A stretch of 64,000 nucleotides of DNA from Adiantum capillus-veneris (taxonomy: Eukaryota; Streptophyta; Polypodiopsida; Polypodiales; Pteridaceae). The notes below the pieces were generated by a model, which searched no databases, had not been told where the DNA came from, and saw only the letters and a program-made list of their open reading frames with translations. The translations under genes were made by a program, and so were the position numbers. Shown here piece after piece: positions 25,389-37,083 of this stretch. The stretch's first letter is position 1; each line of letters starts with the position of its first letter. The DNA is taken from the NCBI GenBank assembly GCA_014529385.2, contig CM043952.1:66218870-66282869 (forward strand), read 5' to 3'.

Positions 25389-27150
25389 AGCTACTACAAC
25401 TAATACACATGCTAGAGAGGCTATAGAGACCACACCACAGACCGTGAGCACACTAGACATGGATGTTGCTAGATCACATGCATCAAATATGATGGTGAGT
25501 CATATATCACCACCTAGAGACACCACATGAAGATAGAGTTTCCACAACGAGCAAAGAGCACCATATTGAGCTTGTGCTACATTTCTTAGGATATGGAGGA
25601 GTCATGCCTTGGTTTTTTGACCTTAATGGAAATTTGTACACCAAAGGCACCTTCTCGGATGACATTGACCCTTCAATATGGTAGGTAGTTAGAGTTCAAA
25701 GATGTCACCTTGGTTTGCGACTGAGTTCTTCACTAATGAGCTCAAGCCCCACATACATGTCCCTACCGATTAGCCCATACAATGTTCTAGATAGAGTACA
25801 TCTTGATGATTGTTTGGACACAACAGATACATCCTAGGATAGTGCAATTACGTAGGCTAGAGCACACATTGACTTATGTTGATGGTTATGGACGTAGATA
25901 TTGATGAGAGAAAAGCACATGACATTTTGAGCCAGCCATGAGTCTTATGGTATATCTTGTTTGAGATCCTTGCGATAGGATTTATAGGGACAAAAATGGT
26001 ACTCAATATCTCTTGATGATGGGATTGCCCTATTCTCTACGGCATGACCATGATCCTATAGCGATGACTACACATAGACCACGGACACCTACTAGACAGA
26101 CTTCCCCCACCAGGTCACCTCCCAAATTTCCATCACATAGATAGATTTTGCCTCAGAGCACAATTGATCAGTTGAGTTCTAGAGTGATTGAGATGAAGGA
26201 GAAAAATGCTCAGATTGACAGGATGAGCACACTAGAGATCACTGCCATAGTACCACCTAGAGTGACTACTATAGAGGATGCTACTTGCTCTACATAGAAG
26301 GTACAGCCTAGTGAGAGACCCTGAGCCAGTAAAGATAGATGAGTGCTAGATTTTCTACACTTATGGATGATGCTAGTGCACCTATCATAGAGGGAGATGT
26401 CCCACTAGAGCCTAAACTTGAGGATATTGCTAATGCACATGACCATGAGAGTGTTGACATTACAACTGAGCCATTACAGACCGAGATACCTGTAGATACA
26501 ATAGAGACAAAGGTTTCCATTCAAATAGATGCTCACGAGCATCCATGACCAGATTCAACAATGTTTGAGTATTTAAATTCCTCATGCAAGATAAGGATAA
26601 ATGAGGTACTTATAGACCATGACTGTCACCACCCCCCTAGAGTAGAGGTCACACCCAAGGATTCAGAGAGAAAATTTCCTAGAGTGACTCCTACCTTGAG
26701 ATCCGGTAGAGCCTACCTTAGAGGATGTTCACAGGAGTAGCACTACCTATGAGCGACCTACGACATATCATGCCTATATCTCATCACAAAGAGCTTATTG
26801 TAGGGCCAGTAGACATCTTTACATGGCTTGCATGATGACACACACTAAACCATTAACTAGTGATGATACACTCATTTGGATAATTTGAGAGAAACAGTAC
26901 ACATGCTGGTTTATCCTAGGGTTGGCTCACATCTAGATAGTCACTAAAGGCACAGGGATTTTATAGAGGACATAGGGTTCCTAGACCACATACCATAGCA
27001 CATCCTCATAGATCTCCTACACTTTCTTTGACCACACCCATACTACAGAGATCTAGAAAATGTTCACGACCTATAGACATGCCTGCCCATGATGAGTGCT
27101 AACACAAGCTAGACATTCACGACCACAGGTGAGACAAGCTTGACCTAAAT
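25389..27150 (+). pseudogene. Decayed coding body of element C, part 2
   Basis: This continues part 1 after E and runs to the insertion site of A. Several stretches read like old protein code, for example GGVMPWFFDLNGNLYTKGTF at about 25,590-25,660, STIDQLSSRVIEMKEKNAQI at about 26,160-26,215, and an acidic frame at 26,339-26,548 (IIEGDVPLEPKLEDIANAHD). Stops are frequent. I cannot name the domain; an additional or gag-like ORF of an Athila/Tat element is possible. Confidence 0.4.
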
Positions 27151-28008
27151 TGTCATAAAATCTAATATCTAACCAACCCAAATTATTTTCTCATATTAAA
27201 CTAATCATTTAATGTGGGAGAATAGACGGGAACAAGGGGTGGAATATAGACATGTGCTTATGGGTCTATATCAACACGGGGCCAATGGTAAAGGGGTCCA
27301 AATAAAAGATGATCTGTCAAAGAGCAAGGCTAGATAATGGAGCTTAAACACCTTACGGTTAGCTTCATTAAAGACCTCCAAAGGTAAGTGTTAAAAAGTC
27401 CTTTGACCCTAGGTAAGCGAGGGTTGTGCTTGAGGTGGGAACCCGGCCCGAGCTTGAGGTGCTTGTCGTGCTTGCTGGCTAAGGTGCTTGAGGTGATTTT
27501 CTTGCTTGCTGGCTAAGGTGCTTGAGGTACTTGAGGTGCTTAATTACTAAGGTGCTAAGGTGCTTGAGGGGGGGGGGGGGGGGGGGGGGGGGTAAGGTGT
27601 TCAAATTCAATGCATATCCTACACAAGGGGGGCAAGCCCTCATTCTAGGGGCTAGAGAGAGAACACACACACGCTCACACAAGGAAAACTTGGTACAAAG
27701 AAAGGAGATAGGACACTTGTCAAGCTCCTCCTCATGTTGCCCTCATAGTGGTCCTAAAGCCTATTGGGTAGCCTCCCAAGGGCTCCAATGATAATTTAGT
27801 TGATTTAATTAATTGTCATTGCATTTATCAAGTCCTCTCTCTCAAAGTGGAAAGGGGGACACTTGTCCCAAGACTAACCTTGTTGCTTGATATGCACTAA
27901 GTCTGTAATTGGCCAAGCTTGAGGAGGTCCAATAATATGAAAGATAGTGCTAGAAGAGGGGGTCGACCAAAGCAAGGAAGGGGATTACTTGGGGGGTATA
28001 CTCTTCCA

Positions 28009-28058
<50 letters not shown>

Positions 28059-28736
28059 GTGTGAAGTTCAAAGTACAAGAGCTCCATCTCCTTCTCCAAG
28101 CTAGTAGGGAAATTGCTAACAATCTTGGCTATGGAATGAAAAATCCAACCAAGAGCCATGCTTCAATGCTTAAGCTTTCCATCCTCTCCATCTTCATTAC
28201 TATGATATTATGTATGCTAGCAGGAAGAGTGATGTGATAAAATGAGGAACTACTTCTTTCTCCTATCAATGTTTCTTCTTCCTCTTCCCTACCCTCATTC
28301 CCCGCTAGCGCTCTCCACCTTTGAAGGTGTTTGAGGCCTTGGGACTGAGGCGAGGGATAGTTAATGCTTTTTACAAAGTCTATGTTATGCTCGTGATGCA
28401 TGAAGCTTTCCATATTCATTGCATCCCCTAGGTCACAAGGACCACAAATATTGTATTGTACCAAGTCTCTCTTGATGGACGAACCTATAATAAAAAAGTC
28501 TATTGGAAGGGGGACCGGCTCCACATAAATCCAGTCCTGTTGTCAAGTTCTCTAAAATCTCTCTCTTGCAAAAGTGTTGTTCATGCGAAGTTAATCAAGT
28601 ACTATGGTTATGTGGCTACCATCAATTAATTTCACCCTGTATGTTCTCAAAGTAGTCTCACAAAAATATTCTTTCTAATTCTCTTAATTCCACTATTCTC
28701 AAAGTACATAGGCCATTTCCATTACATTGGTATCAG
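27151..28736 (+). repeat. Left LTR of element A
   Basis: The 1,586-bp LTR runs TGTCATAAAA...TTCCATTACA. It contains a 25-G run at 27,568-27,592 where the right LTR has only six G, and a CT microsatellite at about 28,011-28,056 where the right LTR has a mixed CA/CT run. Repeated TGCTTGAGGTG units at 27,430-27,560 are partly missing in the right copy. Confidence 0.92.
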
Positions 28737-28737
28737 A

Positions 28738-28755
28738 GCTATTGGTTTCTCTTTT
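28738..28755 (+). other. Primer binding site of element A
   Basis: TGGTATCAGAGCTATTGG lies one base after the LTR. Its first 12 bases match the complement of the initiator-Met tRNA 3' end. Confidence 0.9.
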
Positions 28756-29126
28756 CTTGCTTAAGAAGAGAGGTCCTCATGAAAGGTTGGGCCTATTTAT
28801 TTCAATAGGCTAATTGGGATAGGGATCTATTATCTTGGTTGAGAAGGACTTAGTTTGAGGTACACCGTTGGGAACTATAGTCTTAATAATGGAGTCTCCC
28901 GGGGCTTGCCTTTGGATTTACCATTATTGAGCTATGAGCAAGCTCAACAAGAACCACAATCAACCGAGCAATGTTAGAACCTCTCCACTAGTATTTGCAA
29001 TTAACAATGTTTAAACCACAGGTGTGGCTACTTGAGGACTGATTTTCAAAGGTAAACAAGAGTAGCGAGACTAAGGTTTTTGAGGGTACTAAAGCACAAA
29101 GTATTCTATAAAGAAGTATATTTAGC

Positions 29127-29426
29127 ATGGCTGAAAATAAGCAAAGAGTGTAGAATGAACATTGAGAACTTTGATTTTGCACATGAAGGTGATAATAACG
29201 ATGCCGCCATGTTTGCTAATAATTACCTTGTTACTAGGTTGCAGCAAGCTATGGGCAACCCTTCTTTGCAAGCCAAAGTTACTCAACAACTGCATGCGTA
29301 TGGGATTTTCCTTCCTCTCCGAGAGGAAAGAGGGCTTAGGATGCCTCTTGATGAGACCCCCAAAAGAAGACTCTCTCCCATACGAGAGGAGGAATCCAAA
29401 GAACGAGAAAATAATGAATCCTTGAT
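29127..29426 (+). pseudogene. gag: gag of element A, N-terminal part
   Basis: ATGGCTGAAAAT at 29,127 matches the start of the gag in element B. A one-base insertion puts a stop at 29,151. The homologous reading continues in another frame: ENFDFAHEGDNNDAAMFANN, YLVTRLQQAMGNPSLQAKV, then LSPIREEESKERE. It breaks at the TTAA-flanked insertion and resumes at about 30,755. Confidence 0.8.
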
Positions 29427-29430
29427 TTAA

Positions 29431-30750
29431 CACTAGGTTGGTAATGGGACACTTTTATGTCCTGTTAAGTGACCATTTTCCTTGAATTATGTCAAGAGTT
29501 TCAAAATGGATTTTGAGGTGTGATCTATCTAGAAAGTTGTCTCATGAGCTGAAAAAAACTTGACATTTTTTTGAAATATCAATTCCATCTTTAACCTTGT
29601 CCTTGCACAACATTTCACAACCTAAACTGTGTGAAAAAACGAGTCCTGTTTTTGGCTTTTTTCAACTTTTTGCAACTATACCACTCTAGAATTCATGTTT
29701 GTGAGGTCTATAATGCTAGAAAACTATCTTTAGTAGTCCTCAACATGTCTTGGTGCTTCTAGGGAGAAATAAATGTTAAAGTTGTAAGTTATGACCAAAT
29801 TACAAAAATTGTTAGATACTGTTTTTTAGCCAATTTTAGCTCTTCTATGATTTTTTTGGTGGCTTTCATGATATCCAAATGCAGTTTTGATTTTGTATGT
29901 CGCATATTGTAACATAAAACTAATATTCCTTGAGTTTTGGGGCACCTAATACCCTATTTTTCATAGTACATAACGATGGTTGATTAATTCAATTATAAAA
30001 GAAAACAAAACATTCTAGTATATCAAGTATAGCTTTTTCAATATTACTAGTTTCTTGTGAGAACTATATGCATTTTGTAGGTAGTAACCATATCTAGTCA
30101 TAAGCATCAAATTTGGCTAGATATTGAATAATTTTTATGGGATTCTACAACTCATAATGTTGAACCCACTGTTTTCATGTTTGCTGTATTTAGCACTTCA
30201 TCTTTGTCCCCAAGATTCCTCTTGGTAAGAGATGTATTATTCTTTTGACATGCTCCATGGATCCTTATGAACCTAAAGGACAACAAGGAACTAAGAAAAC
30301 ATGCATATATTATTTGTATTGAGCATGGCTATAGAAACTTTGATGATAGATTTGCAGAATGGGAAAAAATCAACTTTTTTGTACCTATTTCTTTTGGCAA
30401 AACAAAAAATAGTGAGTGAGAATCAATCATATGTTCTGATCACCAACCACTGAAGTTAACCAGGGAATTTATCTCAAGTCCTACAAAAATCCCTAATCTT
30501 ATTTTTATGCAACAAAACGTAAGAAATGACTGTTTTGATGAAAATGTACTGGTCCATAAACTTTGGAGGCTTGGGGTGACCAAAAGATGAGACATTTTAC
30601 AAGTTTCTTATTTTTTCCATGTGTAGTAGGCCTTGAACTATAACCTCATGAAAGGATTTCACAAAATGAGTGGATCTACTATGGTTTTGGAGGTTTTTTT
30701 CAAAACCCTGAAAGGACACTTTTATGTCCTGTTAGATTACCAACCTAGTG
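29431..30750. mobile_element. 1,320-bp inverted-repeat DNA element flanked by TTAA
   Basis: The element begins CACTAGGTTGGTAAT and ends with its exact inverse ATTACCAACCTAGTG. TTAA stands directly outside on both sides (29,427-29,430 and 30,751-30,754). Close to each end lies a small hairpin, GGACA-CTTTTA-TGTCC, in the same orientation. Element A's gag is homologous to B's on both sides and B lacks this block, so it is an insertion. I see no transposase on either strand; it is a non-autonomous element. CACTA-like termini suggest the CACTA superfamily but the TTAA duplication suggests a TTAA-targeting family; the class is unresolved. Confidence 0.85.
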
Positions 30751-30754
30751 TTAA

Positions 30755-31700
30755 GTTCCTATGAAGATGTGGCTCCACAAAGACGGCGGTCTAGACGGTC
30801 GCCAACTCCTCCCAAGAGGAAACGGTCAACCCATAGACCTTCTCCTCGTCACTCCAAAATGGAAGAGAGGAAACAAAGGAAGAAAAGGGCAAGAAAGAGG
30901 TCACCCACTTCTCCTTCTTATTCACCTTCCTCCTCTTCCGACAAAAGCTATGGATATTGTCCTAGAGAATACAAGAGGGGAGGACATTGCAAATCTTACC
31001 TTGTATGGCAAAGGTCACCAAAGCTCAATAAGTTCAAAGAGGGAGGAAAGAGTATCTCTTTTCTCACCTATGATGGCACCTTTGGTGCTATCGACAAAGT
31101 ATTCATCCAGAAATTTGATGCGGCCTTTGGAGACGAGGGCTTTACAGAGTCCTCCAAGCGACACCATGTAGCTATGCACTTCCAAAAAATGGCTGGTCAA
31201 TGATGGGCTAGCATTCATTGCAATGGAAAATCCCCAAAGACATGGAAAACTCTATGAGTTTCCATCATGAAGCAATTCCTTGCAAGCGACGCAAAGGACA
31301 AAGTGCTTACCAAATGGCAAAGTTTGAAGCTTCTCTCCCATGAGTCTATCCACAAATATGGATTTACATCTCAAGGCTACTATCTTCCAAAAGATAGAAT
31401 TCGTCGAGAAAAAGCAACAATTCTGTGTAGGATTACCTGAAGAGATGGTTGAGTACGTCAACTCCCAATGGCCTGGTTCTATCAGTGAAGTAATCCACCA
31501 CACTATGGCTTCTTCTGGCATCAATTTCCAACAAGGGGCTAGACAGAATGTCAAGCCCATGGAAACCAAAGACAAAAGTGATGCAAAGGGGAAAACCAAT
31601 GCCCAAAATTCATCTCAAGGCAATTCCAACAACAACAACAACAATCGGTCCAAGGAGAAGGGAGTTTACAAAGGTAAAAATAAAATCTCTCCTTAAGATA
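30755..31700 (+). pseudogene. gag: gag of element A, central part with Ser/Arg-rich segment
   Basis: After the insertion the frame reads APQRRRSRRSPTPPKRKRS and RARKRSPTSPSYSPSSSS (Ser/Arg/Pro-rich), then FKEGGKSISFLTYDGTFGAI and FDAAFGDEGFTESSKR, the start of the retrotransposon gag core. It hits a stop at about 31,201 after FQKMAGQ. Further homology to B (SIMKQFLASDAKDKVLTKWQ; EEMVEYVNSQWPGSISEVIH) lies in shifted frames to about 31,690. Confidence 0.8.
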
Positions 31701-31726
31701 TTGAAGCTTTTTGCAAGGACCACAAA

Positions 31727-31768
31727 TGTGTTAAGTGTGGGGAGCAAGGACATGGCTATCGTTCCTGC
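31727..31768 (+). other. CCHC zinc knuckle of element A
   Basis: C-VK-C-GEQG-H-GYRS-C matches CX2CX4HX4C exactly, in a frame separate from the preceding gag. This nucleocapsid motif binds RNA. The equivalent motif in B is broken by a frameshift after its His. Confidence 0.85.
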
Positions 31769-31779
31769 CCCAAGAGAAA

Positions 31780-32160
31780 TGCCTACAATGAGAATCCTAG
31801 AGATTCCACCATCAAAGCTCCAAAAGAGGATTCTCATTGCAAAGGTTCACCTCTCTCCTATGCTTGGGGAAAGGTAAGGGAGCATGATGGATTCATCTTG
31901 TTTGACCTTGGCTGTACTCACAACTTCATATCAATGGAGTTGGCCACCAAGTTGGGCATTCAAGCTTTTGAGATGGGAGATACTAGAACAGCCGACATAG
32001 CTTTCAAGGGACAACAAGCCTTTGCTACTCCCTTAATTGGGAAATTGAGGCTTCATGTCCAAAGCTACGTCAACAAAGAAGACTTTTTCATCTCTCCTCT
32101 CTAACATGAGGATGCTATCCTAGGGGCACCATGGTTCAACCGCATGGCTACCAACATGAA
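31780..32160 (+). pseudogene. Protease domain of element A
   Basis: SYAWGKVREHDGFILFDLGC is followed by THNFISMELATKLGI. The D-x-G active site reads D-L-G here and D-P-G in B. The domain continues to LRLHVQSYVNKEDFFISPL, then a TAA stop at about 32,102 before HEDAILGAPWFNR. Confidence 0.8.
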
Positions 32161-33110
32161 ATTCCCTGAAAGGAGAATTTACTTCACCTATAGGGAAAAG
32201 AACTTGTATATAGATGCTAGTGAGTCTGGTCGTACTATACCACCTGTAAATCCTCCTGCTTTTGATAAATCAATGAAGAGCCCAATTTTTGCGTGCATGA
32301 TCTTTGTCAAAGAGTCCGTAAAAGATCCTAATGTCTCATCAAATGTAAATGTTAGGAATCAAGAAGAGTTAGACTTGTCTAATTTTCTAAAAGCATTCCA
32401 AGATGTGTTCATTGATGATATCTCTATGGACTTACCTCCAAAAGGAGGGGATGATGACCATCAAATTGAGCTCCTACCAAGAAGCTCACCACCTAACAAA
32501 CCTCCTTATCAAGTTTCCCAAGCTCAACAAGAGGAGATCATGAGGCAAGTACAAGAATTGGTAGACAAAGGGATGGTGAGGCCTAACTCCTCTCCCTTTT
32601 GTTCTCCATTCCTTTTAGTGAAAAAGAAAGATGGTACATACCGCGTGTGTGTGGACTATCGAGCAGTAAACCATATCACTATCAAAAATAGATTTTCCGT
32701 GCCTCAGGTAGAAGATCTTTTTGATAAGCTACAAGGATCTACCTACGTCAGTAGGACTGACCTTAAAAGTGGCTATCATTAAATAAGGATAGTGGATGAA
32801 TATATTCCAAAGACCGCGTTTCGTACAATGTTTGTTCGTTATGAGTATCTAGTCATGCCTTTTGGCTTGGCTAATGCACTAGCCACATTTAATCATTTAA
32901 TGGAGAAATTCTTTAGACCGTACTGCAAATTCACTAGAGTGTTCTGTGATGATATCATCATCTACTTCAAGTCCTTGGAGGAACACAAGCAACATATCCA
33001 AGTGTTTTTCAAGCATTGAGGGAGAACAAGTTTTTTCTCAATCAAAAGAAAAGGGAATTTTTCCTTCAAGAGATTCAATAGTTAGGTCCTATTATCTCAC
33101 AAGATGGTAT
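32144..33110 (+). pseudogene. pol: Reverse transcriptase of element A
   Basis: Reverse transcriptase copies element RNA into DNA. One open frame (32,144-32,782) carries the linker LPPKGGDDDHQIELLPRSSP and the polymerase fingers VRPNSSPFCSPFLLVKKKDG, YRVCVDYRAVN, then DLKSGYH and a TAA where B has Gln. The next frame (32,792-33,019) has MPFGLANALATFN and the catalytic box VFCDDIIIYF. Further frameshifts follow in the thumb (about 33,020-33,114). It is inactive because of the stops. Confidence 0.88.
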
Positions 33111-33114
33111 CCAA

Positions 33115-33547
33115 ATGGATCCATCAAAGTTAGAGGTAATAAAAGCATGGCCTAATCCAATAAATCTACATGAGTTAAGAATCTTTATTGGTATGTATGC
33201 ATACTATAGACGCTTCATAGTAAGATTCTCTCAAATAGTAGGACCATTACATCACTTAACAAAGAAAAATTTTAAGTACTCATGGACTGCTAAGGAGAAA
33301 AATGATTTTGACAAGCTCAAAAAGAAGCCATTTGAGGTCCAATGTGATGCTTGTGGTGATTGCCTTGGAGCAGCCTTGCTTCAAGAAGTGCATGCCATAG
33401 CATATGAGAGCCGAAGGCTCAATATGGATGAACGGGTCTTGGGAATTTATGAGAAAGAGCTTTTAGTTGTTCTACATGCCCTAGACACATGGAAGCACTA
33501 CCTATTGGGGACTCCATTTATTTTACGAATAGACCACCAAAGTCTCA
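33115..33547 (+). pseudogene. pol: RNase H of element A, first part
   Basis: MDPSKLEVIKAWPNP and IGMYAYYRRFI form the connection, then FEVQCDACGDCLGAALLQE, YEKELLVVLHALDTWKHYLL and RIDHQSL supply the D, E and D metal-binding residues of Ty3-type RNase H. Relative to B, 14 codons are missing between KLK and KPFEV (about 33,323), in frame. The domain is cut at 33,547 by element B and continues at 42,414. Confidence 0.88.
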
Positions 33548-35146
33548 TGTCATAATAATCAATATCTAATTCTCCTAAACGATTTTCTCATGTTAAACTG
33601 ATCATTTAATATGGGGAAGTGCCAGGGGAGAAAAAGCTAGAATATTGGTTAAGCTAGCAGACCGGCCACAGTAGGGATCCAAAGGAGGGAAAATAGGGAT
33701 CCAAAGGGGTGTCCATCTGCAAAAGAGCCATGTGCAAAAATGGGCTAAAAAGACCCTAAAGTTCATCCCATTAAGACTTCCAAAATGCTAAGGTTCCAAA
33801 ATTCAAAGGTTGGTCCAAAGGTCAACCATGGGGGAATTGGATGCTTTGTGTGTGTCAAAAAAGTCTTTACAAATCCCTACTTAAAGGGGGCGAGCCTTGC
33901 TTGTAGGGGATGAGAGAGAAAGACACACACACACACACACACACACACACAAGCTCCCTTTACACAAAGGGAATGAGGGACACATGTCAGCTCCCTAGGC
34001 CAAATGCCCACAAGGTGTACCCAATTACTATTGGATGGCCTTAGAGGTGGACCAATGAGAATTAGTCTAGAGTAAATCTAGTATAATTAATTTAAAAACA
34101 CTTAATAATAGAACCAATGAGAATTAAGTCCTCTAGAAGACTATTGGACAGTCTCCTAAGGGGTCCAATGAGCATTCAGCAGCCCAATGGCTTGCCTGAT
34201 TCCTATTGGCCAGGAGGCAAAGGGGTCCAATGAGAGTTTAGCTGAATTATTAAATTACCTAAAGCTCTCACAAAAGGGGAAAGGGGGACACATGTTAGAA
34301 GGCTATCACTTATGGTGCTTAAATGTCATTGGCTAGCCCTAGGGAGGTCCAATGAGAGGATAGCAAGAGCAAATAGCAAGAGAGGTCGCCCAAGAGAGAG
34401 AGGGGGCTGATTTTTGAAAGGCATTATCACACACACACTCACACAATCTCATGTGTGAAGTAAAGAATACTCTCTCTCCTTCTCCATCTTTAAATGGAAA
34501 GCTTACTACCTACTCTAAGTTTGTGAGAAGGGAGGCCTACACCAACAACTCTTGGCTTTGAGATGCAAATCCAACCAAGATCCAAGCTTCAATGCATGCT
34601 CATCTCCTCTACCATGCTAATTACTAAGCTAAGCTATGCTAATATGAGTGATTATGTGAGGAGATGTACATCTTTCTCGTAAGAATACTCCTTATTCCTC
34701 TCAATCTACTCTCATACCCTGCTAGCTCTCACCATCTTTGAAGGTGTGTGAGGTCTTGGGTTTGAGACCGGAGATAATTGATGTTGTGTTTGCTAAGTGT
34801 TTTGCGTAGTGCATGAAGCTTTCATCTTCATTGCACTAGCTAGTTTTGAAGGAACACAAAGAATTGTATTGTACAATGTCTCTCTTGATGGGAGAAACCA
34901 TAATACAAAGCCTTTTGGAGGAGGGACCGGCTCCATGCAAATCTGGTCCTCAACTGTTGTCAATAGATTAATTTCTTTGTCTTTTGAAAGTATTTTTCAT
35001 GCTATCTAACTAGGTGTTACGCTTTTTGTTGCTCTCTCCAACCAAGCACTCTTGTAATTTTCATTAGGAATCTATTCTAATGAAATGCCCACTATGTTCA
35101 TGCTAATTTCCGCTACGCACAAGTTTTTAGGCCATTAAATGTTACA
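33548..35146 (+). repeat. Left LTR of element B
   Basis: The 1,599-bp LTR contains a CA microsatellite at 33,925-33,952 that is only ACACACACAT in the right copy, and a 14-bp segment (near 33,762-33,776) absent from the right copy. Confidence 0.95.
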
Positions 35147-35147
35147 T

Positions 35148-35165
35148 TGGTATCAGAGCACAAGG
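35148..35165 (+). other. Primer binding site of element B
   Basis: TGGTATCAGAGCACAAGG lies one base after the LTR. The first 12 bases match the initiator-Met tRNA complement. Confidence 0.92.
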
Positions 35166-35563
35166 TTTATCTTTTCTTGCTCAAGAAGGGAGGTCCTCAA
35201 GCTAGCTATAAATGGTTGGTATTATTAATTGCATGTGAGTAAGTAGAATAGGGATTTTTCAGCCTTGCAGTACGCCTGCCTTCGTGCAGCTAACGGGGCA
35301 TCACCGTCGAGAGCTATGGTCTTAATAGTGGATTCCTACGGGGATTGCCTACGGCTTAACCACTATTGAGCTATTAGAAGCTTGACAGGAGCCGGTGCTG
35401 TTTTGGTGTTGAATGACCCTCTCTTCTATTCCTTGCAATTAATGGTATTCGAGCCATAGGTACAGTAGCTTGAGTGCTTTTTTTAAAGGGGTAAAGAGGA
35501 GTAGCAACTAGGGCTTGAAGTGCCAAAGTACACCTAAAAAGTTTACACCTAAAAGTTGTTAGA

Positions 35564-37039
35564 GTGGCTGACAATAGTAAAGAGCGTGAAATCAATGTTG
35601 ATAGATTTGATTTTTCTTATGAGCAAGCTACTAATGATGCCCCGATGCTTGTTAACTATGTTGTTTCTAGGCTTCAACAAGCCATGGGCAATCCATCTCT
35701 CCAAAGTGAAGTGCAACGGCAACTCCGTGCTCATGGGATTCTCCAAGCTCACCACCATGACGAGAGAACACGTAGGAATCCTCCTTGTGAGACTTCCAAA
35801 AGAGGTCTCTCTCCGATTCGGGAAGAAGAAGAGAATCCATACAAAGGGCTCAAGAATTTACTTCTTGATGATGCATCTCCTTCCCAAAGGACAACTCAAG
35901 AGCCTCCACCGAAGGAACGAGAAAGAAGTGAGTCTCCCGCCACCTCGGCGGAGATGGCTCCACGAAGACAGTGGGCTAAACGCTCTCCATCACCACCAAA
36001 GCGGAGTAGACCATTGCACCCTTCTCCACACCATAATTCAAAGAGGGATGATAAAAATCAAGAGAAGAAAAAGGTGAGAAAGAGGACACCCTCTTCTCCA
36101 TCTTCTTCATCCTCTTCCTCTTATGAAAGTGATGGTGAAGACGACGAAGATCAAGACAAGAAAAAGGCGAGAAAGAGGTCACCCTCTTCTCCACCTTCCT
36201 CAAATTCTTCACCTTCTGAAGAAAGTGATGGTGCAACCTTTGAACCATAAAAAAGAAGAGGCCATAGGAAATCCTATGCCGCGTGGAAGAGGTCGTCCAA
36301 GCTCAAGAAGTTCAAAGAGGGAGGGAAGAGCATCTCTTTCCTTACCTATGATGGCACCTTTGGTGCTACGGACAAAGTCTTGGCCTTTATCCAACAATTT
36401 GATGCAGCGTTTGGAGATGAGGGCTTCACGGAGTCCTCTAAGCTATGCCATGTAGCTATGCACTTTCAAAAGTCCGCCACGCAATGGTGGTCTAGCCTAC
36501 GAGCCAAAGGTGAAGCTCCGCGAACATGGAAAGATTTAAGAGCTTCCATTATGAAGCAGTTTTTGGCCATCGATGCCAAAGACAAAGTACTCACCGAATG
36601 GGGAAGCTTAAAGCTCTCTCCCTATGAATCCATCCACAAATATGTAGACAAGTTTTGGGACCTACAGCTCAAAGCCACTGTCTTCAAAAAGTTGGATTTT
36701 GGAGAGCAAAAGAAACAATTTTGTGTGGGCTTAACCGAAGAAATGGCGGAGTATGTCAACTCCCAAAGGCCACGTACCATATCGGCGGTAATACACCTAA
36801 CTATGGTGGCCTCTTGAATCAATTTCCAAATGGGGGCTAAAAGAAATAATAAGCCCACGGAAAACAAGGGTTCCAACGAGCCTAAGGGGAAGGAAAATGT
36901 CAAAAAGTCTCCTAAGGGCAACTCCAACAATAAAGAGAAGGGAGTTTACAAAGGTAAAAAAAAACTCTCTCCTGAAGAGCTTGAGCGTTATTGCAAGGAT
37001 AACCGGTGTTTCAAGTGCGATGAACAAGGGCATGCGTAG
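35564..37039 (+). pseudogene. gag: gag of element B
   Basis: One reading frame runs the whole length with in-frame stops at 36,248 (TAA), 36,815 (TGA) and 37,037 (TAG). The homologous start in A is ATG, but here it is GTG, so a conventional start is lost. Order: N-terminal helix region YVVSRLQQAMGNPSLQSEV; a long Ser/Arg/Pro/Lys-rich segment (about residues 105-225: KRSPSPPKRSRP, RKRTPSSPSSSSSSSYESDG, RKRSPSSPPSSNSSPSEESD); the retrotransposon gag core FIQQFDAAFGDEGF, SATQWWSSLRAKGEAPRTWK, FKKLDFGEQKKQFCVGLTEE; then a basic segment and a zinc knuckle start C-FK-C-DEQG-H broken by a frameshift. The segment before the core resembles SR proteins in composition. Confidence 0.88.
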
Positions 37040-37083
37040 CTTGTCCTCAAAAGAACAACCGCCAAGATCCTCCTAGAGCTACC

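Noticed and set aside
29431-30750. Intron in element A's gag
   Set aside because: Ends are inverted repeats with TTAA on both sides, not splice sites, and the relative B lacks the block.
32144-32782. Intact host gene of 212 codons
   Set aside because: It is the reverse-transcriptase part of element A, colinear with element B.
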